Positions 35,848 through 47,128 of a stretch of DNA of 64,000 bases are shown one piece after another. The position numbers and the translations under genes were made by a program. Position 1 is the stretch's first letter; every line of letters starts with the position of its first letter. Origin of the DNA: Pogostemon cablin (taxonomy: Eukaryota > Streptophyta > Magnoliopsida > Lamiales > Lamiaceae); contig CM042962.1 of the NCBI GenBank assembly GCA_023678885.1, forward strand, positions 19,296,336-19,360,335. The letters run 5' to 3'. The notes under the pieces were generated by a model. That model ran no database searches and had not been told where the DNA came from. It saw only the letters and a program-made list of their open reading frames with translations.

Positions 35848-37463
35848 TGAGCGTTTTCTCAACACACAAAATAATCCCCAAGTATGAAGGATATTAATTG
35901 TAGTCTCAATAGGCGACCAAGTGATTATCGAACCCAAGGGACAGATGATTATCAATTTAATTATTTTCTAATAAACTAAGACTATGTTGGTAAATTGATT
36001 TGTGGTAATTAAGTAACTAAATAACAAGTAATTAAAATAACAAAGAAAATAAACAAGCAATAGAGATAATGCGACTGTAATCAAGTGAGAAATTAGGTAG
36101 TTCTTCGGGTCATCCAGTTTTACTTATTAATTTCCTTTACATATGATGATGTCCGACTCTGCCTTGCGGTTTATGGATGCATCACTAAACCATGCAAGTT
36201 CACTCTATAGACATAAGTAAACATGTGTATGACACGTGTGAATATCCTTGGAGCAAGAGATATAATTCACCCCCTTTCTAGGTACTATCAGTATCAATTA
36301 TTTCCCGTGCACTTAGTACTCTAACCCGATATGATCTCCCGTTTTAGGTACTATGAAGTTATACTCATTATCCTACTTATTAACCTGAATATTATTCAAT
36401 TAACAAGTATTCATACAAGATAGTTCTAATAAAACTTCGGAATCCCTTCACTTAGAATTATAACATGTAATTCTGCTCAACAGTGAACGCACTCAATCAA
36501 TAACCAAGATATGTATTCAGACTCTACATAACAGTTAATGATTCACTAAATGATTGTGAATAGAAATTTAAAAAGCGCAATCTTATATAAAATAAACCAC
36601 AAGTAGTGTTGTACGGAGTTTACACATGAAAGACAAACTAACTCATAAAATCTTCATAACCCTAGAACTACCGAAACAGTTCTAGCCCATGATTGATCTA
36701 GGAACAATCATGATGGTTTGTAAGATCTTATCCATGGTCTTGAAAATTACAAGATAAATTAAGAAACAAAGCAAACCCTAGAAGCGGGTGCCGTCGCAAC
36801 TCTCTTCGTCTTGAATTTTCACTTGGTTCTCTCTTGGTTCGATAGACGAACCTCTCTCCATAGCTCCTTCGGATGGCAGTAGGGTTTCAATGATGAAGTG
36901 ATGTGTATGTCCTTTTTCTCCTACGAAAGCTCTTCTTTTATACTCATGGAACCTCCTTACGGGCTTAGGATGGGTTTTTGTTTGAGGCACACATCAAATT
37001 TGGTAAAAGAAATCCAGAATTTTCATAAATAGAAGCAGCAAGAATCCGTTCGACCATGCCTCAGCTGGTCGAGCAAGGCCTCCTGGTCGAGCAAGCCTTC
37101 TGTAAGTTTTTGTACATTTTTCTCTACTAAACCTTATCTGCTCGATCAAGATGATGCTGGTCGAGCAAGCTCTCTGGACGAATCTGAGTATTTTGCTCGA
37201 CTTGACCACCTTGTTTGACTAAAGTGATGATGGTTGAACAAGGTCCTAAGGTCGAACGGTTTTTGAAAATTGCCTAAAAAACTTCTCTTCCAATTCCGAG
37301 TCCTTTTGATATTTTTTCATGTACAAATATGCTCAAAAAGCCCTAGTATCCTCTGATTCGTGGCTTTTCCATAAACATACCAATTCGTCTCAATAAAAGA
37401 CTCAATCGTACTCAATTTTCACGTAAATCAGAGCCCAAAATACGTGAATTTACACTCTCATCA
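35848..37463 (-). mobile_element. Athila 5' LTR
   Basis: On the plus strand, from TGAGCGTTTTCTCAAC to CACTCTCATCA. It matches 27892-29519 throughout, with scattered substitutions and a few short gaps (for example a missing block near 37080-37150). TCGA hairpins lie at 37045-37250. Confidence 0.9.
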
Positions 37464-37466
37464 CAT

Positions 37467-38006
37467 GGTGAGATAATTTGTCCGATCTCTAAAAGGAAAT
37501 GCCTTTGATTGGTACATCGACTTGGAAACTAACTATATTTACAGCTGGGGGCAAATGGAAAAAGTATTCCTCAACCGCTTCTATAGCAAACGAAGAACTG
37601 TTAGCACGATGGAGCTAACAAATACTCGGTAAAGTGATGAAGAATATGTCCTCGATTACATCAATAGATGGAGAAGCCTAAGCCTCAATTGCAAAGAAAA
37701 GCTGCTAAAAACTTCAGCAATTGAAATGTGCATTCAAGGGATACAATAGAATCTTTCCTACATACTCTAAGGAATTCGGCCTAAAACTTTTGAAGAATTG
37801 TCTACAAGAGCTCAGGACATGGAGTTGAGCTTGACATCAAATGACATCGAATGGCCATCTATTCAAGACTCCTACGAGTTTGAAGACATGCCTTCTGATG
37901 AGCTCGTGGAAGATGAACCACAAACAAAGACTGCAGTTTCCATAAAAATTCATAGAAATGAAGTTGAAGCAAGAGAAAGTGGCGCATCCCAAGATTGGGG
38001 GCAATG
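37467..38006 (+). pseudogene. Gag, C-terminal part of the split gag-only element
   Basis: After the nested Athila the capsid continues: FVRSLKGNAFDWYIDLE, VFLNRFYSKRRTVSTMEL, YINRWRSLSLNCKEK, MCIQGIQ, then STRAQDMELSLTSND and an acidic tail ending in TGA at 38005-38007. Three in-frame stops are visible (near 37475, 37627 and 37747). No protease, reverse transcriptase or integrase follows: the frame ends next to GATTGGGGGCAATGA and a minisatellite. This is therefore a gag-only, non-autonomous gypsy element. Confidence 0.85.
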
Positions 38007-38026
38007 AACTATTGACCAACTCAAAT

Positions 38027-38900
38027 GCAAAGCTCCTCAGCACGAGCTAAAACCGTCTGCACAACGCTCCTTGCTACGAGTTTAAACTATCTAAATTTTC
38101 TCAAGTCCACATTACGCTCCTTGATATGAGCTAAAACTATTCATACTCCGCTCCTTGATACAAGCTTAAACTATCTAAAATCTCTCAAATTCATGGCTCC
38201 TTGATACGAGTGAAAACTATCCACACAAAGCTCCTCGGCATGAGCTAAAACTGTCTGCATGATACTCCTTGATATGAGCTAAAACTATCTACACATGACA
38301 CTCCTTGATACGAGCTTAAACTATCTAAATTCTCTCAAGTTCACATTACGCTCCTTGATATGAGCTAAAATTATCCATACTCGCTCCTTGATACGAGCTT
38401 AAACTATCTAAAATCTCTCAAATTCAAGGATCCTTGATACGAGTGAAAACTATCCACACAAAGCTCCTCGGCATGAGCTAAAACTGTCCTCATGATGCTC
38501 CTTGATATGAGCTAAAACTATCTACACATAACGCTCCTAGATACAAACTTAAACTATCTAAAATCTCTCGAGTTAACGCTCCTCGGCACGAGCGAAAACT
38601 GTCCACACAACGCTCCTTGACACGAGAGAAAACTGTCCACACAATGCTCCTCGACACGAGAGAAAACTGTCCACACAATGCTCCTCGACACGAGTAAAAA
38701 AAATATCCACATAAGGCTCCCTGACACGAGTATAAATTGTCTACAAGTTTAAGCTGAAGACTCATTGACAGGAGTATAAACTGTCAGCAAATTCAAATCC
38801 TGCGCTCCATGACGCACGAGCTTAAACTGCATGTTACACCTAGTCCGCATGAGTATAAACTGTGTACGACGAACTCCTTCCCGCATTAGTATAAATTGTG
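38027..38900 (+). repeat. GCTCCTTGATACGAGCTAAA minisatellite with a ~234-bp higher-order unit
   Basis: Around twenty imperfect units of 33-50 bp, each containing CTCCTyGryACGAG and AAACTrTCyA. Units are grouped: the six-unit block starting at 38067 is repeated from 38301 and ends at about 38534 (periods 234 and 233). After that, simple 33-34 bp units follow to about 38700, then more diverged ones. Such arrays are known in the 3' untranslated region of Tat-type gypsy elements. Confidence 0.9.
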
Positions 38901-39010
38901 CACGGCGCCCCCCATCCAAATCAAATCATTTTCTTTTGAACTACGTTATAACTTTATCCTCTTAAAAAGATACGTAGGCAGGTTAGTATCCTACTAAGTT
39001 CAGTCATAAT
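38901..39010 (+). mobile_element. Conserved 3' UTR block of the gag-only element
   Basis: GAACTACGTTATAACTTTAT and GATACGTAGGCAGG form a block I know from the region ahead of the 3' LTR in Tat-type gypsy elements. The expected 3' LTR (TGTAAGCAATT...) is not found after it. Confidence 0.5.
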
Positions 39011-40570
39011 TCAGGTCGTTCGCATCAAGTTTGTGAGAAAAACAATAAGTTGAGGCATATATGAGTTTTGAAGAAATAAAACAAAGAGAAAGACGGTGGT
39101 CGATTGGACATGTAAGTGGAGAAATTTATAGCAAAGTAAATTCAAAATTTTGAAGCCGCAAAGTAAATCTAGTTCCCGGTGAAGAGAGTAAATTCTTGGT
39201 GAATATTTTGAGAATTGACTGCAATGATTTGACATAGGAGCCATATACGTGAAGTGGGTTATATGTTTCTAAGTTGGAATAGTTGAGTTGATAAAAACCC
39301 ATGATTAAATTAAGTCCAAAATAATGGGCTTCTTCTAATTTGAGATTTTGAGCCCATGACATTAAGAGAAGCAATTTGTGGCCCAAATTATAAAATAATT
39401 TATGAAAATTCTCAAGCCAAATTAATTCATGGCCCACGTAATTGAAATATTATTGTGGATAGTCAAAATTTCCTTTGGTCAAAAGAAGTGCTCCTATTCC
39501 AGTAGGTACATTCACGTGAGTGTTCCTATTTTCATTTGAAAGGAAAGAATACTTCTCTTTCTCTCTTCGAGAAAGGAAGAGCAATTCTCTCTCCCAAAAC
39601 TGGAAAACAACTTCTCTCAATGAAGAGCTGGTGCCTCTCCACAGCGAAGCTCACTCGCGCCATCAACAACTACCATCTGCCGCGACGAAACCGCCCACAC
39701 AGCCGGAATGCCGTCCGCCGCTGCTTATCCACCGCCGCTACCTGCCTCTTCGGCCCCAGCGAAATACTGCCGCTGTACCAGTTCAAATCTTCAATCACCA
39801 TAGCCTTCTCAGATCCTGTTCTTCACCGCCGATCCAGTTGCCGTCGCATATCTGTTTCGCCACCGCCACGATTCACGAACAGCCACCCAGGTGCTATGTC
39901 GTCCAACCGAACATCTCGAATTCATTAGGATTTGGTCCTCTATCGTCGAGTAACCATCGTTCGAAATGCTTTCCGCTGGAACCCGATCAATCCCGCAGGC
40001 CGAAAATAGGCCGCTCCAAATCTGGAGTTCTGCCGGAGAGTGCACCTTGCTCACCTCATCGACCGTAATCGATGCAAGTGCCATGCCAGAAACTGTAGCC
40101 ATGGCTGCTGAAAAGATGGCAGGTTCGCCGCACCAGAGATATAATTCCCTGCCACTTTTCAAAAAAAATCATTGCACAGGCCAACCACAGTGCCGTCGAA
40201 AATCGTGAGCCACATCGCCGCCGAAAGCCGCAAGCCACATCGCTGATGCAGGAGTTCGCTGGTTCACCAAAGTCGAAATCCGTCCCCTGGTGCTGGTTTG
40301 TTATATCTATTGCAAGAGAAGAGTGCCGCTTCGTTAGAAATTGCTATGCTCCACTGCTTGGCCGCTCCAAATGAATTCAATCAAGCCATAGCACTGCTGA
40401 GATCTGCTGGAAATCGCTGCTGCCACTCATCGCTCACCCTCCAGTTTCCTGCCTTCCTCGCCTTCGACTGTAGCACCGCTGCGGTGATTTGCTTGAGACA
40501 TGAACACACTTTATATAGTGAGGTGTTTGGAGTATACATGGAAATGAATGCGGTGGTCATGGGTGTTGGA
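39011..40570. other. Unassigned stretch with a GC-richer core
   Basis: 39011-39500 is AT-rich. 39600-40500 is clearly richer in GC, with many CCGCC words. Plus-strand open frames of 182 (39520-40068), 130 and 80 codons overlap in different frames and show Ser/Pro/Arg-rich low-complexity peptides, with no domain I recognise. It could be an LTR/leader of an unrecognised element or captured host DNA. It ends where Athila LTR text starts. Confidence 0.3.
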
Positions 40571-41298
40571 TAGATCTTACCCGATTGTCTGGAAAATACA
40601 AGATAAATTAGGAAACGAATAAAACTCTTGATGTGAGAGTCGTCGTGTCCTTCTCCGTCTCGAATCCTCCTCTTGGTTCTCCTCTTGATTCCACGAACGA
40701 ATCTTCAAAGTGATGGATGGATGGAGGAAAGGATGTGGATAATGGTTGGGGGAGTGATCCCCTTGTGAGGTGTAATATTGTTGTGGTCTCTCTCCATTTC
40801 AATCTCTCTCTATGATGAATAATGATGTGTTCTACATCCCTTTTTATACTTGTAAAGTGCTCTTAACGGACCTTGGATGGGCTTTTACTTGAGATATACG
40901 CCAAATTTGATAAAAGAAACCCGAAACTACCAAAAATAACATCTAGCAACATTTTTTTAGACCAAGCCTTCAGAAGTCGAGCAATGGTCGAGCAAGGTCT
41001 CTAAGTTTTTGGTCATTTTGCTCGACCAAACTTCATCTGCTCGACCAAGATGATGCTGGTCGAGCAACATCTCCAAGTCGAGCAAGCTTGCGCAGTCTCA
41101 CCGTTTCACGCATAAATTCCACATCTGACCTCCGATTTGAGTAATTATCGCGCTCACGTGATCCTCTCTACCTTGGATTTCTATCCGTATAAAGAACTTA
41201 CAGAAATTCCAGCATTTGATGTATAACAAGTCATGGAAAGTGGCACAGCCATTTTGTTCGACACAACTTGCGCGACGTCACCACTTTGATCAACAGCA
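40571..41298 (-). mobile_element. Athila LTR remnant
   Basis: It shares 'ggaaaatacaagataaattaggaaacga' with 1420-1450 and 1683-1700, 'gtcgtcgtgtccttctcc' with 1720, a TATA-like CCCTTTTTATACTTG and TCGA hairpins at 40975-41090. Its end (41130-41290) parallels 10330-10490. It is cut by a copia LTR at about 41299. Confidence 0.7.
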
Positions 41299-42202
41299 CA
41301 CCAGGCGGAGAAATTAGAGTTGGACCTCCATTGGGCTTAAGTATCCAAGCTTAACCCAAAGCTTATACTTAAATTCAATAATAATAATATATACCACTAA
41401 AATATTATTACTGCACTACCGTTCTAATCCCATAATTACGTTATGGGCTCCTTCTTATTATGAGTCCATTAGTCTCCTCATGTTTAGGATATACAATGCT
41501 CATTAATTAATTAAGTAACTGACAACTCAATTAATTAATATCTCATCCGATAGTAGTACCACCCAACCTCATTATCATGCCGAAATAAATCCACCTGCAG
41601 GGTTTACATGATAATCCTTATGAGCTCCTCAAGGGGACATCATAAACCTATAATGGACACAGATTCCTTCTACAATCAACAGCACACCATAGAGACAGTA
41701 CTACTTCCCAACTCACCGAGTTTGTTGATTTAATTACATGTAAATCTCACCCATTGTTGAATCAAAGAAATACATATTGCCTTACGTGTCGAGGTTATTC
41801 TATAGGGATTAAGAGCACGAACATCCATAATAACTGAGATCAATTTCTTCTATATAGACAGTACAAGTCGAACAATCTCAAATGGTCCTGCTCAATACAC
41901 ACAAAGCATACAAATGTGATTCTATAGTCAAGACAAACTAATACCAAATCACACTACAACTATCCCAATAGAGAGTCCCCATCTATCTCGGTTGTGAGCA
42001 TCTGTTTATACTTTATAAGGAAACCGATAATATAATCTTCCGCGTGTTGTTGCACAACATATTATCTACAGTATAAAGTAAGTGGACTATTGCATCTTAC
42101 ATATAAATAAATTATAAGACGCAATCATATGATTCTCATTTCAAATAAATTGTTATAATATTGTTCATACAAAAAGCTAGACTTTTAGTATACAATCCAA
42201 CA

Positions 42203-45000
42203 ATCTCCCACTTATACTAAAAGACAATGCTGTCATGTCTTCTGCCATACATCTGATTCCCACTCCCACTACACGACCATCAAAAGCTATCACCTTAAGG
42301 TTTTTGTAAATGGATTTACTCGGTCATCATCATGCAATCTTGGCGTCAAGAACCTTTCCCTCATTATACGATTTCTCGTAATAGGTGGTACTCGCGCTCC
42401 ATGTGTTTAATAGCCTTATGGACTCGAGATTCCTTCAAGTTTGCAACTGCACCATTATCATCACAATAAATTGTGATAACTTTGGGCAAACTTAGAAACA
42501 CTTCGAAGTCCATCATTAAGTTTCTAGAGTCATATAAATACTTTGGCTGCCTCAGAGGCTCCAATTTATCATCTTTCCATAGTGGAGTTCAGAGTCCGAA
42601 ATATATTTCTATATAACACTCCTCCACATTATGGCTCTACTTCGTAAAATTAAACACATAACCTTTGAGGTGATTTTACTGCCGTCCATATCTGATTAGA
42701 AAAATCTGAATCTACGTAACCCACAAGAAGCAGTGAATCTGTCCGGTAAGTCCACATATAATTTCTAGTCCTTTTCAGGTACTTCAAAATTATGTGTTAC
42801 CAAAATTCAACATTCTTATTTTTGGTTACCTTGATACACGCTGTCCATGCATTTAGCAAAACAGATATCCAATCTCGTGCATAACATTCCTTAGATTAAG
42901 CTTCCTTATTCGACGAAGAATAAGGAACCACCTTGATCACCTTTATCTTCATCTGTGTCTCAGGACAAATTTCCTTAGATAAAGTCACATGCTAAAACAA
43001 GTAGGGATTGTATCATTTCATGAAGCTTGAGACAAGCAAAACATCATTTCTTGTGATTCGTATTACTGTGATCAAAAGGATATATTTTGCCACTCTTAAG
43101 TCCTTCATTTCATACTACTTTATCAACCATACCCATACGCCCGACAATACTCTATCATTGTCTCCAATGAGCATTATATCATCTACATACAGTACAAGAA
43201 ATACCACTACGTTTCCGTCACTCTTTTCAATACACAAGACACATCCGCACATTGAATAAATCCATATGCCTGGATTTTCTCATCAAAATAGATGCTTCAT
43301 GATCTTGAAGCTTGCTTTAGTCCATCAATGGACACCTTTAAGCTTACAATCAAAATGCCCTTAGCCCTTCGCAATGAATCACTCTGGTTGCTTCACATAG
43401 ATGTTTTCCCTCAAAACTTCCATTCAGGAAAGCTATCTTGACATCTATTTGCTATTCCTTATAATCAATATGATTAGCAACAGATAAAAGAGTCTGGATC
43501 AACATAGGCATAGCTACAGGCGAACAGGTTTCCTCATAATCGAACCCTTTCTTTCTGAGTATACCGTTTCGCAACAAGCTTTGCATCCAAGATTTTCACC
43601 TTACCGTATGATCCTCTTTTATTTTGCATAACCAATTCCAATGGCTCTTACACCGTTTAGTGGTCCCACAAGCTCCCAGATTTTGATTTAGAATCTATAT
43701 ATTTTATTTCAAAATTCATTGCGACTTTGCTAAAATTCCGCATTTCTATCTTGTAGTGCTTCGTCGTACCCATGATCCGATTTCATGTTTACTAAGGACA
43801 ATGACTCACTACTCTCCCGAAACATATGTCTTACAGTTTGTCGAACAACCCTCCCACTACGACAAGGCACTACACGCAATTGTGTATCAGACGTGACACT
43901 CATTGCAGTTTACCTTGTGATATCTTCTCTTGTACAATTGATACTAATACTTTGTGTTTTCCTCTCACTTCCTTTAGAACAACTTATAAATAGGTTTGTG
44001 ATTCATTACATAATCATTTTCTAAAAATCTAGTGTTTGTGTTAACAATCACCCTTCGATCTTTTTGACTTAATAAATCATCACCCTTCATTTTTCTAGGA
44101 ATCCCTCAAACAGACAAACGTTATACGACATGCTGTTTCTAGGGCATACCCATAAAATGAATCTAGTAATTTCAAATAATTCATCATCTATCTAATCATT
44201 TCCATAAGAGTCATATTCCTTCTTTCTGTCACACCACTCAGCTGGGGAGTTCATTTTCGAAGGTTCCTTTCTATTACTAGATTAGAAGAATCGTTATTAA
44301 TTACTATTTCTTGCATCCGTGGGATGAACATGATTTAAGAGTGCACAAATTCTCACTAACGTACCTTAACAGATTATAGGTCCATCCTTCATTACTATGA
44401 CCTTGTCATTTAAATAAAATGGAGTATCTATCCGTAAATGCATAGAAACTGAAATTAAATTCTTTCTATGAAAAACGTACGTAAAGATAATTTCTCATAA
44501 TCAAACGTTTATTCATATCGTGAGATAAATAAACAACTCCCACTGTAACAGTCACTACTCTTGTAACATTACCAATGTACTCATTAATCTCATCATCACT
44601 TAGCTGTAGGCTTTTAATGATTCCGGTATCTACACACAGAACGTGTCAGTAGATGCCATCACTAATCATGCTTCAACGACTAGTGAATGAGATACTACCT
44701 TTGTTCATACCTTGATGAAAATGGCTTTCCTTCGCCACATATTTTTGTCAGAAGTTCCCCACCATATACAACCTCTCGTATTTCAGGTAGAACTTGCTCA
44801 AAACATCCAGACAAATTATGGAGAATAAATTGATCTAAGTTTCCCTTTCAATTTCTACTCCAAGCATTCCCAATTCATTCATCAACTTATCTATGACTTC
44901 GTACCTTTTAACCTCACTCAAGTATCTGAAGAGTCGTATGAGACCATCATATTTCTATGAACCTCTCACCTCTCCACTAGAGACTTTAATAGGCGTCATA
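42203..45000 (-). pseudogene. Copia element 2 gag-pol remnant
   Basis: From right to left on the minus strand: a gag (UBN2-like) trace near 45000-44750 (INELGMLGVEIER-like text), integrase words at 44250-44130, reverse transcriptase about 43640-43000 (KAFLNGSF-, YVDDIMLIGD-type words in changing frames), RNase H at 42564-42364 (VITIYCDDNGAVANLKES). The purine tract before the 3' LTR is seen at 42203-42215. Every domain contains stops or shifts; it is recognisable only piecewise. Confidence 0.75.
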
Positions 45001-45379
45001 AGACATCCTTAGTGAGAACACACATGTATTCCTAAGCAGTAAAAACCAAAACCAAGATTCTTTTCTAATCATCTAATTTTGGACCAGTAAACATGTTTCA
45101 TTTAGTAAACAATAAGTGAAATTAAACCATTTCAAAATATAGAGAATCACATAAATATATCGATCAAATCTTCGAATTTATCCATTTATATTGATTCCCT
45201 CAAAATAATATAAAATAAAATTCACCGATATCTCAAGCACCGTGAGTCTGCAAGCCACGATAGTGTGGACGTTTACTAACCCGAACATTTACAAGAGAAG
45301 GTTTTACCCATTAATTTCATTTATCAACCTAACCTCATGACAAAATAATTAATAGTCGGTTCCTCTTTAGCCATGCAAA

Positions 45380-45725
45380 TAACAGCAGTGACTCCGATGG
45401 GGAGGATACTTATTATTTACATCTAAGTGTACACCATTATTTGACCCCAAGTCCATTGCGCAAGCTTATGTACCTTACAGATGCAGCAGTATACACGTGC
45501 TCGGATAACTTCCTACAGTCATCACTTATAACTTTGTACTAGTGAACCGCATATGAACTCATCCGATGGGGAGGAAGGCACTATAGCCAACGCGCAAGTT
45601 CATGTGCATCATATTACAAATATAATTATTTAATGAAGTCTGTTCCAGCAATCCATGAATAAACTCATCCGATGGGAAGGAAGGCTCTAATGCCGACGCG
45701 CAAGTTTATTCACATCGCTAATAAA
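45380..45725 (-). repeat. Three TCCGATGGGGAGG modules in the copia leader
   Basis: TCCGATGGGGAGGA or close variants occur at about 45396, 45560 and 45658. Each is followed 50-90 bp later by GCGCAAG with an A/T-rich arm. The same three modules in the same order are found in copia element 3 (about 54410, 54577 and 54680). No coding sense is visible. Confidence 0.8.
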
Positions 45726-45984
45726 CTAATAATGGAGGTCGTGGGAATTATTGACCAATCCCCTCTCCCACTTGGAAATTTAACATCGATGGTTTTTACA
45801 TACATATAATATTCAAGAATAAAATAGCAATCCTAACATGCTCATATTACGCCAATTAAGGCAGTAAATCACAGAGAATCATGCAAACATATATAACAAT
45901 AATCAGATAATTAAATCAAATTATGAACAGTTATATATCAGCAAATTCGATTGTTCGCCACCAAGCATGAATGTCGGCAACCTC

Positions 45985-46170
45985 CAGATTATCAAAATTT
46001 CAAAAATATCCAGATTATCAAAATTTTGAAGCCATAGATATCGTCGAGATTATTAAAATCATCGATATCAACCAGATTGTTAGATTTTCAAAAATTTCCA
46101 AACTATCAAATTTTTGAAACTATCGATATCGACTGTCGATATCGTCCAGATTATTAAAATCATTGATATC
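45985..46170. repeat. CCAGATTATCAAAATTTC repeat with ATCGATATCG words
   Basis: About six imperfect copies of CCAGATTATCAAAATTTC alternate with ATCGATATCG. They are the reverse complement of the repeat at 10121-10325, although both lie in minus-strand copia copies. Confidence 0.8.
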
Positions 46171-46499
46171 GACATACAACCATATATAATAATAATTGAC
46201 AATTAAATCAATTATGGCAGTTATATATTAGGAATTAATTCGACATCCATATATAGCAATAATAGACAATCTATTATGGCAGTTATATATTAGGAATTAA
46301 TTTGCCAAAAATGGGATGTCTTGTCCAACACTCCATTAATACATGCATATAATATACCAAACAAAATATGCAACCTAGCATGCTTCTATTTAATACGGTA
46401 AGTCAAATAGAACATACATATACATATATAATAATAAAAAATTATTAAATCAATTAATACAGTTATATATCATGAAATAAAATGCAGAAAATGTACTCG

Positions 46500-46830
46500 G
46501 TTGCTGACAGAAAGCATCTCCACGACTCCTCCATTGTGTGATGTTCCGTGCGCCCCATGCCAGTTACACGACAAGCATCCGCATGTAAGAACTTCCACGC
46601 ACTGCGCCAGCCGCGCGCCATGTATTCCGCTCGCTGCGCCCGTTAGTCTGCTCGCTTGCACGCCTTGCTCCGTGCGCCATGCCTTCCGCACATTGCGCAC
46701 GCCGTGCGTCATGCCTTCCGCGCGCTGTGCACGCCGTGCGCCAAGCCTTCCTCCTGTAACCATGCACGACTCCGTGCGACCCTCGCACGGTAATCACTAG
46801 CACGCACGCACGGCAACAAGTGCCCCACAT
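46500..46830. repeat. GC-rich 32-bp imperfect repeat in the copia 2 leader
   Basis: Units start at 46671, 46703 and 46735 (CGTGCGCCATGCCTTCCGCA, CGTGCGTCATGCCTTCCGCG, CGTGCGCCAAGCCTTCC). More diverged copies lie to the left (46610-46670). Strong local GC excess against the AT-rich background. Open frames on both strands here are by-products of the composition. Confidence 0.8.
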
Positions 46831-47114
46831 GTTCACACACGGCAGCTGACGTGCAGCTGACGTGCATGCCTTCTCTCTCACCTGTCGTCATCACATCGTC
46901 GTCTTTCATCGTGATAGTCATAAACAATTTGGTTGATTCTCTCACCATCGATCAGCCACCATCGGATAATCAACAATACAGGATTCACATAGGGATATTC
47001 ATGGATTACGCAATAAAACAAAAACCCTAATCCTCATTTATTTCTATTACGAAAGGAAAACATATAATCACATAAACCCTAGCCTAACATTTCACGCTTC
47101 ACCATGAAACAGAA

Positions 47115-47126
47115 GCTCTGATACCA
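47115..47126 (-). promoter_or_regulatory. Copia primer binding site
   Basis: The minus strand reads TGGTATCAGAGC, the standard site for the initiator Met-tRNA used by plant copia elements. It sits two bases inside the 5' LTR. Confidence 0.92.
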
Positions 47127-47128
47127 AT

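Larger units (their letters stand above)
27892..37463 (-). mobile_element. Two-LTR Athila element nested in gag
   Basis: LTRs: 27892-29519 (3' LTR, 1628 bp) and 35848-37463 (5' LTR, 1616 bp), similar to about 94-95% by eye. GGTGA stands directly left of the element (27887-27891), and GGTGA recurs at 37467-37471, three bases after the LTR end, so the duplication is present but the right junction carries an extra CAT. Internal order on the minus strand: primer site, gag, gag-RT fusion, RNase H, integrase, ATHILA ORF, purine tract. Protease and the first half of reverse transcriptase are deleted. Confidence 0.9.

Noticed and set aside
38027..38900. CRISPR array
   Set aside because: Regular repeats are present, but the spacers are themselves related, the unit length varies, and the setting is a plant gypsy 3' UTR.
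39520..40068. A 182-codon gene
   Set aside because: Overlapping frames of similar quality exist on both strands, the peptide is low complexity, and no start, splice or domain support was seen.
46470..46948. Ala/Arg-rich open frames on both strands
   Set aside because: They follow from the GC-rich 32-bp repeats within a copia leader; no conserved domain, and both strands are equally open.
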